Notes under the pieces: generated by a model | What the model saw: only the letters and a program-made list of their open reading frames with translations | What the model was told of the DNA's origin: nothing | The model's database searches: none | Source: Microbacterium sp. zg-B96 | GTDB taxonomy: Bacteria > Actinomycetota > Actinomycetes > Actinomycetales > Microbacteriaceae | Length of the DNA stretch: 64,000 bases | Direction: 5' to 3' | NCBI RefSeq assembly: GCF_030246865.1 | Contig: NZ_CP126738.1 | Span: forward strand, 1,612,001-1,676,000 | Translations under genes and position numbers: made by a program | In this document: positions 1-9,055 of the stretch, in pieces | How the letters are laid out: each line of letters opens with the position of its first letter | How positions within the stretch are numbered: position 1 is the first letter of the stretch

Positions 1-77
1 CGGTGTTCGTGCCGAAGGACACCGTCGCCGTGGCCGGCTCGACCAGCCGCAGTGCCACCGTCAGGGTCATCGGCTGA
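1..77 (+). CDS. Possible 3' end of an upstream gene (partial)
   Basis: A frame open from the window edge ends in TGA at 75-77; the last residues read FVPKDTVAVAGSTSRSATVRVIG, which has the alternating pattern of a beta-strand domain tail. Third codon positions are almost all G or C. A minus-strand reading starting with ATG at 70 is equally GC3-rich because both frames share the same third positions, so the strand is not certain. No function can be assigned. Confidence 0.3.
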   Translation, partial: VFVPKDTVAVAGSTSRSATVRVIG

Positions 78-148
78 CGGTTCAGCCGGCCGGCGGTGGG
101 GGGCAGCCCGAAGTCCCTCACCGCACGGTCGACTCGTAGGCTGAACCC

Positions 149-883
149 ATGACGGTGCAGGTCGTTTTCGTACACGGGATCCGCACGTCGGCGAGCATGT
201 GGCGCGCCCAGGTGGACTACCTCACGGCGCGGGGGGTGGCGGCACGCCCGCTGGACCTGCCCGGCCATGGCACCCGCATGGCCGAGACGTTCACGCTGGA
301 GGGCGCCTTCGCCACCATCGACGACGCGGTACGCGATGCCGCGACGCGGGGACCGGTGCTGCTGGTGGGCCACTCCATGGGCGGGCTGTTGGCCACCGAA
401 TACGCCGGCAGCGAGGACCGCCCGCCGCTGGATGGTCTCGTGGGGGCCTCGTGCACTGCGATCCCGCGCGGGGTGGGGCTGGCCGCCTACCGGCTGCTCG
501 CCCGCGGGTTCGACGCGCTCCCGGGTCGGGGCATGTGGTTCACCCGGCGGATGCTCGCCCGCACCCTGCCGCCGGAGACCCGGGAGGACTTCGGAGCCGG
601 CGGCTACGCCCTCGACGCGCAGGACGTCGCGATGCGGAGTCTGTCGGTGCTCGATCTGCTCGCGGCGCTGCGGCGCATCGAGGTGCCCACCTGGTTCGTC
701 AACGGACAGTACGACCAGCTGCGGGTCAATGAGCGGCTCTTCACCACCCTGGTGCCGCACGCCGAACTGATCGTCGTGCCGCGCACCACCCACCTGGTGA
801 CGGCGATGCGGCCCGGGGTGTTCAACGCAGTGCTCGGACTCGCCGTGGCGACTATCGAACGAGGCGCACCCGGGCCGTCATGA
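149..883 (+). CDS. Alpha/beta-fold hydrolase
   Basis: A 244-residue single-domain alpha/beta hydrolase, probably a cytoplasmic esterase or lipase-like enzyme of unknown substrate. The oxyanion-hole strand VFVHG lies at residues 6-10, the nucleophile elbow GHSMG puts the catalytic serine at 76, and Asp189 (GQYDQ) and His215 (TTHL) fit the acid and histidine. There is no signal peptide. No Shine-Dalgarno precedes the ATG; instead TAGGCT at 137-142 sits 6 nt before it, the pattern of a leaderless transcript. The 3' end overlaps the convergent MFS gene by 32 bp. Confidence 0.85.
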   Translation: MTVQVVFVHGIRTSASMWRAQVDYLTARGVAARPLDLPGHGTRMAETFTLEGAFATIDDAVRDAATRGPVLLVGHSMGGLLATEYAGSEDRPPLDGLVGASCTAIPRGVGLAAYRLLARGFDALPGRGMWFTRRMLARTLPPETREDFGAGGYALDAQDVAMRSLSVLDLLAALRRIEVPTWFVNGQYDQLRVNERLFTTLVPHAELIVVPRTTHLVTAMRPGVFNAVLGLAVATIERGAPGPS

Positions 884-2081
884 CGGCGCCGGCCACCGAG
901 AACGCCCCCGCCGCGGCGAACAGGAGCCAGAACCCGCCGACCGCCGCCACCAGCAGCGCGCCCAGGAGTGGCCCGAGCAGCTGGCCGAGGTTCGCTGAGA
1001 CGTTGACGATGCCGAGATCGCGGGCGTGGTCGGCGGCGGTCGGCAGCAGATCGGCGGCCAGCGCCAGCCCCACGGACGTGAATGCGCCATACCCGAGACC
1101 CAGCAGGGCGCCGGCGACGAGCGTGGTCTCATACGTCGGCGCGACGGCCAGCAGCAGCGCGGCGACGGCCTGCACGAGCGCGGATGCCACCACGATCCCG
1201 GTGCGGCGGTGCGTGCGGTCGGACACCCAGCCGCCGGCCACGGAGGCGACCACGACGAACACCGTGTAGACGAGGATCAGCAGCAGCAGGTCGTACTCCG
1301 CGTCCGTCGGATGCCGGTGCAGGCCGTAGATCAAGAAGAACAGCAGCAGGGCGGTGCCGAGCCCGTTGCCGATGTTCACGAAGAGGCGGCCGGCGAGCAT
1401 CCAGGTGAAGTCGCGATCGCGCAGTGCCACCAGGCGCCCGGCCCACGACGTCTTGGCCATGGGCGGGATCTCGACGGCCGGGTCGGGCAGCAGGACCGCC
1501 GCCGCGGTGCCGAGCACGGCCATGAGCACCGCGAGCAGCAGGTAACCGGCAACGATGTCCAGCTCGAACAGGGCGATGACCCCCACTCCGACCACCAGGC
1601 CCAGCGCCTGGGCCGAGCCCACCGCGGCCGACGCGGTCCCGCGCTGGTCGGTGAGCTGGTCGGCGATGAGAGCGGTGAACGCGGCGGATGCCGTGGCGAA
1701 CCCGACCGACACTCCGATCCACGAGATCCCGATCAGCCAGGGTCCGTCGGCGAACGCGGTCGCCACCAGCGCCGCCGCGGCGAGCCAGCTGCCGCCCAGT
1801 GCCCAGGGCCGACGGCGGCCGATGCGCGAGCGCGTGCGGTCGGACAGCGCACCGGCCAGCGGCCCCACCACGATGGCCGCCACTCCCCCGGCGGCCAGAA
1901 CGAGCCCCGACCAGATGACCCCCGAGATCCAGCCGTCGGCGTCGTCGGGCGTGTCCAGCTGCAGCGGCAGCAACAGCTGCACTGGGACGAGCTGCACCGC
2001 CCATAGCGCCAGCCAGGCCAGGGTGAACAGCGTGAACCAGGGCGCACCGACACGGTGACCGGTCTGGGCGGGGTGCGTCAT
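852..2081 (-). CDS. MFS transporter, 12-TM exporter-like
   Basis: A 409-residue major facilitator with about twelve hydrophobic segments. The loop after TM2 carries the family signature GALSDRTRSRIGRRRPW (MFS motif A, residues about 77-93), in a form also common in sugar/cation GPH-like transporters. Substrate cannot be told from sequence. The ATG at 2081 is supported by a GGGGGAGG Shine-Dalgarno just upstream. It stands alone, diverging from rpsT and converging on the hydrolase gene. Confidence 0.85.
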   Translation of the reverse strand: MTHPAQTGHRVGAPWFTLFTLAWLALWAVQLVPVQLLLPLQLDTPDDADGWISGVIWSGLVLAAGGVAAIVVGPLAGALSDRTRSRIGRRRPWALGGSWLAAAALVATAFADGPWLIGISWIGVSVGFATASAAFTALIADQLTDQRGTASAAVGSAQALGLVVGVGVIALFELDIVAGYLLLAVLMAVLGTAAAVLLPDPAVEIPPMAKTSWAGRLVALRDRDFTWMLAGRLFVNIGNGLGTALLLFFLIYGLHRHPTDAEYDLLLLILVYTVFVVVASVAGGWVSDRTHRRTGIVVASALVQAVAALLLAVAPTYETTLVAGALLGLGYGAFTSVGLALAADLLPTAADHARDLGIVNVSANLGQLLGPLLGALLVAAVGGFWLLFAAAGAFSVAGAVMTARVRLVR

Positions 2082-2331
2082 CGCGATCCTCCCCCGGCGT
2101 CTCGGCCGGGCGGCGAGCCGGTCGGGTGCCGGCGGAACCGATCATGCCGTAGGTGCGGGCGATCGTGCCAGGGTGCGGCGGTGGGTGGCCGTGACCAGGC
2201 GAGGGGCGGAGACCTGCTAAACTCGGTGCTTGACTTGCGTGTGGGCTTCCTCTCTCACACGACCGTCGTGCGGCACCCCTCTACTGTCGCCCGACATTCC
2301 ACTATCACTCCGAACGAAAGATACGTCGAAC

Positions 2332-2592
2332 GTGGCGAACATCAAGTCGCAGATCAAGCGCAACAAGACCAACGAGAAGGCACGCGAGCGCAACAAGGCT
2401 GTGAAGAGCGAGCTGCGCACCGAGGTGCGTCGCACCCGCGAAGCCATCGCCGCAGGCGACAAGGCCGCTGCCGAGAAGGCTCTCATCAAGGCGGCCAAGA
2501 AGCTGGACAAGGCCGTCAGCAAGGGCGTCATCCACGAGAACCAGGCAGCGAACCGCAAGTCGGCCATCGCCAAGCAGGTTGCCGCGCTCTGA
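2332..2592 (+). CDS. rpsT: 30S ribosomal protein S20
   Basis: An 86-residue, strongly basic, helical protein beginning [21 protein letters not shown], the S20 N-terminus; it binds 16S rRNA in the small subunit. The GTG at 2332 gives the standard S20 length, whereas an in-frame start at 2230 would add an unrelated extension. A TAAACT box at 2218-2223 could be the -10 of its promoter, giving an untranslated leader of roughly 100 nt, a length that could hold S20 autoregulation (inference). It is followed at once by a strong terminator, so it is monocistronic. Confidence 0.97.
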   Translation: MANIKSQIKRNKTNEKARERNKAVKSELRTEVRRTREAIAAGDKAAAEKALIKAAKKLDKAVSKGVIHENQAANRKSAIAKQVAAL

Positions 2593-2607
2593 CGCACCTC
2601 GAGCATG

Positions 2608-2639
2608 AAGGCCCGTCCCCTCGTGGGGCGGGCCTTTTT
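2608..2639 (+). terminator. Intrinsic terminator of rpsT
   Basis: A GC-rich stem (GGCCCGTCCCC / GGGGCGGGCC with a TCGT loop) followed directly by five T residues, 16 nt past the rpsT stop. Confidence 0.95.
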
Positions 2640-2743
2640 CGTTGCCCAGGATGCCTGCGTTCTGGTGGCAGCAGTTGTCGCTCGCGCGCGTGCAAGCGAC
2701 AGGAGCTTCGAGTTCATCTCTCGGCTCCTGCTAGCCTTTCTCG

Positions 2744-3244
2744 ATGAGCGCGCCCATTGCCACTGACCGCCGCGGGAACATGCTCATCGCCATCACTACA
2801 GCGACAGCCGAAGAGCTCGACGACGCCGTAGCCCACACTCCTTGCCCGCTCGCGCTCGTCGTACTCATTGACAGTGTGACGGGAGACGTGTTGTTCGGCT
2901 TGAACACCTGGCGACGTGAGTATGAGCTTCCCGGCGGAATCGTCGAGTCCGGGGAAGCGTTCGTCGAAGCAGCTCGCCGCGAACTCGAAGAAGAAACCGC
3001 AATTCGCGTCGAGACTCTCGACCTCGTCGGTTACGCGCGTTTCGCTCTGACGGATCCGAACCGCGAGGAACTGGGAGCGGTTTACCGAGCGGAGGTCACT
3101 GGCCAGCAAGCAGCCGCCAGCGATGAGATGCAGCACTTCGTATGGAGGAAGCCGTTGAGCGAGTCGGAGCTTGCGATCTCTGCGCTCGACGACGCGATCG
3201 CAGACCGGGTGTCTCGGTCGCGGCGGAGGTCGGTCACCGCTTGA
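2744..3244 (+). CDS. NUDIX hydrolase
   Basis: A 166-residue NUDIX protein hydrolysing a nucleoside-diphosphate-linked substrate that cannot be named from sequence. The NUDIX box runs from about residue 64 to 86 (GGIVESGE, then RRELEEETAI) and has all the metal-binding glutamates; the usual glycine near its end is alanine. TAGCCT at 2732-2737 lies 6 nt before the ATG, so the mRNA is probably leaderless. Its last 163 bp are antisense to the end of the convergent GNAT gene. Confidence 0.88.
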   Translation: MSAPIATDRRGNMLIAITTATAEELDDAVAHTPCPLALVVLIDSVTGDVLFGLNTWRREYELPGGIVESGEAFVEAARRELEEETAIRVETLDLVGYARFALTDPNREELGAVYRAEVTGQQAAASDEMQHFVWRKPLSESELAISALDDAIADRVSRSRRRSVTA

Positions 3245-4119
3245 CGTGCGGTGAACCCGGTCTTGATATAGGTGGCGAGGGCGGCCTCATTTGAGTTCTC
3301 CGCGACCACGACGGCGGTCGATGCGCCGGCTTGCTGCAGAGCGTACGCACCCGCGAGGGTGATGGCCGACCCGTATCCGTGACCGTGGTGGTCGCGGTGG
3401 ACGCCCATGGGCTCGATCAGGCCCGGTCGGCCGGGTCCCGCGGTCCAGACACTAGTGACGGCGACGGGGACGTCGTGAGTGTCGTAACCGATCAGGTGAT
3501 GCCCTGACCTGGCGAAGGGGCCGGTGGCCATCGTGATCCACCGTTGGGTCAGGCGCTGGTGGGTCGCCTCGTCGAGCGGTGTTCCCTTGAAGGCGGACCA
3601 GTGCACGCCGATCCAGACATCCGCCTTCTCGGACCCCACACTTTCCACACGGAGGTCGGCCTGGCTCGACCGACGCGGCCCCACTCGTCCGGTGAGGTCC
3701 TTGCAAAGCGGAGTCCAGGGCTCGTCGTCAGCCCAACCGCTGCGTCGAAGCTGAGCGAGCAGTGCGCGAGGGCCGCGAGCTTCGATCACAGCTTCGCTCG
3801 ATGTGATCACCCCCGTTGCGGGGTCTGTCAGGTCGCCCGCGATTCGGGCGGCTAGTACCTCATCGTCGACCGCAGACGGATCCAGAGCCATCCGGAGGGC
3901 GTTTCCGTCGAGCATCGCCACAGCAACCAGTGAGGCATCACTGGTCCAGATACGCAGGTGTGTGGCGGTCTGCTCAGCGCCGACCATCGAGTGCCAGCCC
4001 ACGTCACCGGGGTGGAGGTGGCCGGGCCAGTCATCGTTCTGCCAGCCGCTGAGTTCCGCGATCAAGCGCGGCAGGTCTGCCACGACTGGAGTAGCGAGTT
4101 CGATCGTCACGCGCTCCAT
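3082..4119 (-). CDS. Two-domain GNAT-family N-acetyltransferase
   Basis: A 345-residue protein with two GNAT-like halves. The C-terminal half carries the acetyl-CoA loop MGVHRDHHGHGYGSAI at residues 238-253 and the alpha4 segment VVAENSNEAALATYIKTGF at about 271-289, followed by the normal end of the fold near residue 300. The N-terminal half looks like a degenerate GNAT domain. The remaining 45-50 residues lie wholly inside the antisense of the NUDIX gene and look like run-on sequence, so the ancestral stop may have been lost. Acceptor substrate unknown. Confidence 0.8.
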   Translation of the reverse strand: MERVTIELATPVVADLPRLIAELSGWQNDDWPGHLHPGDVGWHSMVGAEQTATHLRIWTSDASLVAVAMLDGNALRMALDPSAVDDEVLAARIAGDLTDPATGVITSSEAVIEARGPRALLAQLRRSGWADDEPWTPLCKDLTGRVGPRRSSQADLRVESVGSEKADVWIGVHWSAFKGTPLDEATHQRLTQRWITMATGPFARSGHHLIGYDTHDVPVAVTSVWTAGPGRPGLIEPMGVHRDHHGHGYGSAITLAGAYALQQAGASTAVVVAENSNEAALATYIKTGFTARQAVTDLRRDRDTRSAIASSSAEIASSDSLNGFLHTKCCISSLAAACWPVTSAR

Positions 4120-4141
4120 CTAAGCGGTCCGCGAGCGACGG

Positions 4142-5194
4142 TCAGGTGCCGAAGGGCTGCCGTGTCGCGATGACCGTGACCAGGCGCTCGACCGCGAACA
4201 CCGGGTCGCGGGATCCGCCCTTGACCTCAGCGTCGGCGCGCGCGGCGGCCTGGATCGCCATCCCCAGCGACGTCTCGTTCCAGCCCATCAGATCGCGGCG
4301 GGCGCGGTCGACCTGCCAGTCCTTCAGTCCGAGGCGGCCGGCCAGCGCGGAGGACGGCTCGCGGTGGCCCGCGACCCGCGCCATCGTGCGCAGCTTCATC
4401 GCGATCGCCGCGACCATGGGCACGGGGTCCGAACCGGATGCCAATGCCTGCCGCAGTCCCAGCAGCGCCTCGCCGTACCGCCCGGCGATGGCGGTGTCGG
4501 CCACGGCGAACGCCGACGTCTCGACACGACCGCCGTAGTAGCGCGTGACGATGGCCTCGGTGATGTCGTCAGGGACGTCGGAGATGAGCTGCTGGCAGGC
4601 AGCGGCGAGCTCCGTGAGATCGTCGGCGAACGCCGAGACGAGCGCGCGCAGCGCGCCGGGGACGATGCGCTTGCGGGCAGCGGAGAACTCCCCCGCCGCG
4701 AAGTCATAGCGGTCGCTGTCGCGTTTGACCGCGGGGCACGCGACTTCGACGCCGCCGCCGGTGCCCGCGCGGATCGCGTCGAGCAGTTTCTTGCCGCGCA
4801 CGCTCGCGCCGGTGTGGCGCAGTACCACCGTCGCGCCGTCCTGCGGGTGTTCGAGGTACGAGATCGCCTCAGCCAGGAATGTGTCGGAGCACTTCTCTAC
4901 CCCTGACACCCGTACCAGGCGCGGCTCGCCGAACAGCGAAGGCGACGTCACCCCCAGCAGCGTGCCGGCGGCGTAGTCATCGGCGCGGACGTCGGTGACC
5001 TCGAGGCTCGGGTCCTCGGCGCGCAGAAAGTCGCGCACACCGGCGATGGCGCGTTCGGCGCAGACCTCTTCGGGGCCGGACACCAGTACGATCGGCGCCG
5101 GTTCCGGACTGCGCCACGACAGCTGGCGGATCTTGCTGGCGGGGGCCTTGCCGGCCGGCTTGCGCGCTGCGGGTCTGCGCGCGGGAGATGCCAT
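4142..5194 (-). CDS. holA: DNA polymerase III subunit delta
   Basis: A 350-residue clamp-loader delta subunit, which opens the beta clamp during replication. The N-terminal AAA+-like domain contains the characteristic LVSGPEE and ...SLFGEPRLVRV... segments (residues about 36-95), and the C-terminal helical domain has the delta-family pattern ...MVAAIAMKLRTMARV... and GLKDWQVDRAR. TAGGCT at 5206-5201 lies 6 nt before the ATG, so it is likely leaderless. holA, comEC and comEA lie on the same strand here, the common actinobacterial comEA-comEC-holA order, but are separated by inserted genes. Confidence 0.93.
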   Translation of the reverse strand: MASPARRPAARKPAGKAPASKIRQLSWRSPEPAPIVLVSGPEEVCAERAIAGVRDFLRAEDPSLEVTDVRADDYAAGTLLGVTSPSLFGEPRLVRVSGVEKCSDTFLAEAISYLEHPQDGATVVLRHTGASVRGKKLLDAIRAGTGGGVEVACPAVKRDSDRYDFAAGEFSAARKRIVPGALRALVSAFADDLTELAAACQQLISDVPDDITEAIVTRYYGGRVETSAFAVADTAIAGRYGEALLGLRQALASGSDPVPMVAAIAMKLRTMARVAGHREPSSALAGRLGLKDWQVDRARRDLMGWNETSLGMAIQAAARADAEVKGGSRDPVFAVERLVTVIATRQPFGT

Positions 5195-5369
5195 GACTCC
5201 AGCCTATCCCGCGGCACCGACGCCCCACCGGCGGGGGCGCGTGTTGGTGGTTCGCTATGCTGAGAATTTCGGTGCGAACCCCCGCGGAATGGATGACGCG
5301 CCCGCAAGCAGCACGGCCGGATCGTCGTCGACGCTCCGAAGACATTACCTCTCTCAGGCAGGGGCCACG

Positions 5370-6677
5370 TTGGCCAGTACGACCATTTTCCGTTCATTCA
5401 TCGTCGCCGCGGCGGGCATCGGTCTCGCCGCATCGCTGGCCATCGGCGGAGGATCCGCCGCATCGGCCGCGACCGTCATCGACGGGCCCATCGACCTCGG
5501 CACAGCCGCCGAGTTCGCGGTCCTCGGCGCGAGCGCGGTGACGAACACCGGCACTTCCGTCCTCAATGGGGATCTCGGCGTTTCGCCTGGGACCTCGATC
5601 ACCGGGTTCGGCCCCGGCATCGTCACCGGCACCGTCCACCAGAAGGATGCCGAGGCCGCGCGAGCGCAGACAGCCGCCACCACCGCGTACAACGTCGCTG
5701 CCTCCCTTACGCCGACGCAGACCGGGATCGGCGAACTCAGCGGGCTCAGCCTGACACCGGGGGTCTACAACGGCGGCGCACTGCAGCTGTCCGACAACGG
5801 CATCCTCACCCTGGCCGGGAACGCCAACTCGGTGTGGGTGTTCCAGGCGTCATCCACGCTGACGATCGGTTCGGACACCCAGATTCTCATCACCGGCGGC
5901 GCGAACGCGTGCAACGTGTTCTGGCAGGTCGGCAGCTCGGCGAGCCTGGGCATCGACGCGCAGTTTCACGGCACGATCGTCGCCGATCAGGCGGTGACCG
6001 CCACAGCGGGCGCCGACATCACCGGCCGCCTCATCGCGCGGAATGCAGCCGTCACCCTCGCAGGCAACACCATCACCGCCCCGACCGGATGCGCGCCGCC
6101 GGCCACACCCTACGAGACCGTCGCCCCGGTGATCACCTCAGGCGCCCCCACGGGCGCGATCGCCGGCACCCCGTACGCGTTCACCGTGACGGCAACCGGG
6201 ACGCCGCGCCCCACCTTCTCCGTGATCGGCGTTCTGCCTGCAGGCCTCACGCTGGATGCCACGACCGGCGTCATCTCGGGCACGCCGACCACCGCGGGAG
6301 AGAACACCTTTACCATCGTCGCCGGCAACGGCACGACGCCCTCAGACGGGGAGACGTACACGGTAGTCGTCGAGCCCGCAGCCGTGGCGGCACCCGGACC
6401 CGCACCTGCTCCGGAACCGGGACCCGCACCCGCACCGGAACCGGCGCCCGCACCTGCTCCGGGACCGGGACCTGCGCCCGCTCCGGACCGCGCCCCGGCA
6501 TTTGTACCCGCACCGGCTTACGAAGCCGGCACGACCACCGGTGACGCTACGGAACTGGCCTACTCGGGCTCGAACGCGGTCAACCCGCTCGCCGGCGGCG
6601 CGCTTCTGCTTCTGAGTGGTGCCGCTCTCGTCCTGGTCGCCCGCCGTCGCCGACTTGCCGGCTCGTCTCGCTCCTGA
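5370..6677 (+). CDS. Secreted DUF3494 (ice-binding-like) surface protein with LAYSG sorting-like signal
   Basis: About 435 residues from a TTG start preceded by AGGCAGGGG. It has a signal peptide (hydrophobic residues 10-25, cleavage after ASA at about 33) and a DUF3494 domain at about 38-240 (start FAVLGASAVTNTG, end ITGRLIARNAAVTL), the fold of type-1 ice-binding proteins. A putative-Ig domain follows at about 255-340 (LPAGLTLDATTGVISGTP), then a Pro-Ala-Glu stalk. The C-terminus has LAYSG, a hydrophobic helix and RRRR, resembling sortase E-type LAXTG signals. A TATGCT box at 5256-5261 may be its -10. Ice binding is not proven: many DUF3494 proteins are adhesins. The 3' end overlaps comEC by 118 bp. 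Confidence 0.82.
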   Translation: MASTTIFRSFIVAAAGIGLAASLAIGGGSAASAATVIDGPIDLGTAAEFAVLGASAVTNTGTSVLNGDLGVSPGTSITGFGPGIVTGTVHQKDAEAARAQTAATTAYNVAASLTPTQTGIGELSGLSLTPGVYNGGALQLSDNGILTLAGNANSVWVFQASSTLTIGSDTQILITGGANACNVFWQVGSSASLGIDAQFHGTIVADQAVTATAGADITGRLIARNAAVTLAGNTITAPTGCAPPATPYETVAPVITSGAPTGAIAGTPYAFTVTATGTPRPTFSVIGVLPAGLTLDATTGVISGTPTTAGENTFTIVAGNGTTPSDGETYTVVVEPAAVAAPGPAPAPEPGPAPAPEPAPAPAPGPGPAPAPDRAPAFVPAPAYEAGTTTGDATELAYSGSNAVNPLAGGALLLLSGAALVLVARRRRLAGSSRS

Positions 6678-9055
6678 CCTGACGAGCCTCGGCCCGTCTT
6701 CGCGAGCGGGCCCCGCCACAGCGGCGGCGCCCGCTCGCGCCACACTCCGACTCCGCGCTCGTCCGTAGAGAGCACGACGATGCCGTCACGATCGGTACGC
6801 GCGATCGTCGCGCCCATATTCGCCAGCAGGTTGAGGATCTCGGCACGCGGATGCCCGTACTCGTTGTCGGCACCGACGGTCACGACCGCGACAGCGGGAC
6901 GCAGCGCCCGATACAGCTCATCGGCCTGGTCCGCGCTGCCGTGGTGGGCGACTTTCACCGCGTGGTACCGCGAAAGCAGCTCGCCTGACGCCAGGAGCGC
7001 CCGTTGCGGCGCCGCCGACAGATCGCCGAGGAACAGGCTCGACGGCACGTCGCCACCGACCACTTCCAGCACGACCGAGGCGTCGTTGCCGGAGGCGAAG
7101 GCCGCCGAGCGGGTGGGCGGCCACAGCACACGCCAGCGTGCGTCACCCAGCTGCCCGGCGGCATCCGTCGTCCCGGCGACCAGCCGTGCACCCGCGTCGA
7201 GAAGCCGTCGCAGCGTGGCACGCGCCCCGGCCTCCAACGCCGGGCCATGCAGCACGACATCGACACGACCCGCCAGCGCTTCCGCTCCCCCGATGTGGTC
7301 GGCATCGAAATGGGTCAGCACGAGCAGGTCGATACGGTCCACGCCGAACCGGTGCAGGCACCCCTCCAGCGCGTCACGATCGGGACCGGTGTCGATGAGG
7401 GCGATCGCGCCGGCGGAGCGCACCAGCACGGCGTCTCCCTGCCCCACGTCGCATGCGGCGACGGTCCACCGTGACGGCACGGTGAGCGGGCCGAGCACGC
7501 TCGACAAGGCCGCCCCGCCCGCGCCGACTCCGAGCAGAAGGGCCAGCATCAGCGCGCTGCCCGCACGCACGGTGCGCAGAAGCGGGGTCGCACCGCGCGC
7601 GATGCACACCACCGCGATCGCGGCCCCTACCGTAGCTAGCAGCACGACGCCCCAGCCGCCCTCCGGCCAGGGCACAGACGCCGCGGGGAGGCGCGACACG
7701 GTGTCGGCGGTGCCCGCGATCCAGGCGGCCGGCACCCAGGCGAGCGCAGTCAGGCCCGACTGCACGAGCGGAAAGGGTGCCGCCATGCACGCCGCAAGCC
7801 CGACGATCGTCGCGATGGGCGCCGCGGGCGCGACGAGCAGGTTGGCCGCGATCCCGTAGAGCGAGACCGAGGGTTCCAGCACGATCAGCAGCGGCCCGCA
7901 GACCAGCTGAGCCGCCAGCGGCAGCGACAGCGCGAGGGCGAGCGGGCGCGGCATCCATCGGGAGATGCCGTCTGCCAGTGGCCCCGCCAGCAGCAGGAGT
8001 GATGCGGTCGCGGCGGCCGACAGTGTGAACCCGATCTCCCCTGCCAGCCACGGATCGCCCACCAGCAGCACCAGGACCGCCAGGCACAGCACCGACAGCC
8101 CCGCACCGACGCGGCCGAGCATCACCCCCAGCATCGCGATACCGGCCATGACTGCGGCGCGTACCACGCTCGGTTCGGGAGTGACGAGCACGACGAATCC
8201 CGCCAGCGCCACGAGCGCGACGGCGACGCGGATGCCGCGACGGGCACCGCACAGCGCCGCCGCGGCGAACGCGATACCCACCACGAGGGCACAATTCGCA
8301 CCAGACACCGCGGTCAGGTGTGACAGCGATGACGTCTTCATGGCGGCATCCAGTTGCTCGGAGACCGCGGCCGTGTCGCCGACGGCAAGGCCCGGCACGA
8401 GGTTCGCGCCCGGCGGCGGCAGATCCGAGGTGGAGGCCACCAGGCTCTGGCGCAGGTGAGCCGCGGCGGCGAGGGCGCCCTGGGGCGCGGCCAGCACGGT
8501 GAGACCGGTGCCGGCCTGCAGGACGAGCACCGCGCGCTCCCCCGGGTCGGCGGGGAACGCCGTGCCGAGCACCTCGATACGCGCGCCCGGAGCGAGGGCG
8601 CCGTGCCCCGTGACGTCTCCTGGCGCAACTCGCACCGTGACCGGCAGCGAGACGGGGTACTCGTCGGGACCGACGCCGATCCGCTCGGCGACGGCGTCGA
8701 ACCCCAGCCCGCCTGCCGAGGGCTCGACTTTGCCTGTCACGGTCGCCTGCACGCGCAGCGCGCGGCCGCCGTCGACGGGGAGGTGCTCGGTCGTGCGTCC
8801 CGGCTGGGCGAGGGAGAGGTGCGAGAGCGCGGCAGCGGCACCGGCACACGTGATCACGACCACGGTGGCCACCGTCCGAGCCCTCGGTGTTGCGACAGCC
8901 AGGGCCAGCGCGCCGAAGCACAGCACCCACACCACGACCGCGGCACCCGCGGCCGCGTCGGGGTGCGCCGCGCCGAGGAGCGCCGCCGCCCAGGCGCCGG
9001 CGGCGGCCGGGACGAGCCGCAGGTCGCGTCTGCGGGCCCGGCGCAGGCTGGTCAT
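6560..9055 (-). CDS. comEC: ComEC/Rec2-family DNA uptake channel
   Basis: An 831-residue inner-membrane protein: N-terminal helices, an OB-like extracytoplasmic domain, the Competence helical core (LTAVSGANCALVVG at about 250-263, then SVVRAAVMAGI) and a C-terminal metallo-beta-lactamase domain (THFDADHIGG, later AHHGSADQ). It forms the channel for single-stranded DNA entry and may degrade the other strand. TAGCGT at 9067-9062 is 6 nt before the ATG. The last 38 residues are low-complexity Arg/Ser sequence antisense to the DUF3494 gene and are probably not functional. It is normally next to comEA; here 2.1 kb intervenes. Confidence 0.92.
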   Translation of the reverse strand: MTSLRRARRRDLRLVPAAAGAWAAALLGAAHPDAAAGAAVVVWVLCFGALALAVATPRARTVATVVVITCAGAAAALSHLSLAQPGRTTEHLPVDGGRALRVQATVTGKVEPSAGGLGFDAVAERIGVGPDEYPVSLPVTVRVAPGDVTGHGALAPGARIEVLGTAFPADPGERAVLVLQAGTGLTVLAAPQGALAAAAHLRQSLVASTSDLPPPGANLVPGLAVGDTAAVSEQLDAAMKTSSLSHLTAVSGANCALVVGIAFAAAALCGARRGIRVAVALVALAGFVVLVTPEPSVVRAAVMAGIAMLGVMLGRVGAGLSVLCLAVLVLLVGDPWLAGEIGFTLSAAATASLLLLAGPLADGISRWMPRPLALALSLPLAAQLVCGPLLIVLEPSVSLYGIAANLLVAPAAPIATIVGLAACMAAPFPLVQSGLTALAWVPAAWIAGTADTVSRLPAASVPWPEGGWGVVLLATVGAAIAVVCIARGATPLLRTVRAGSALMLALLLGVGAGGAALSSVLGPLTVPSRWTVAACDVGQGDAVLVRSAGAIALIDTGPDRDALEGCLHRFGVDRIDLLVLTHFDADHIGGAEALAGRVDVVLHGPALEAGARATLRRLLDAGARLVAGTTDAAGQLGDARWRVLWPPTRSAAFASGNDASVVLEVVGGDVPSSLFLGDLSAAPQRALLASGELLSRYHAVKVAHHGSADQADELYRALRPAVAVVTVGADNEYGHPRAEILNLLANMGATIARTDRDGIVVLSTDERGVGVWRERAPPLWRGPLAKTGRGSSGQERDEPASRRRRATRTRAAPLRSRSAPPASGLTAFEPE

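Noticed and set aside
2230..2258. TTGACT as the -35 of the rpsT promoter
   Set aside because: No -10-like hexamer lies 16-18 nt downstream; TAAACT upstream is a better candidate.
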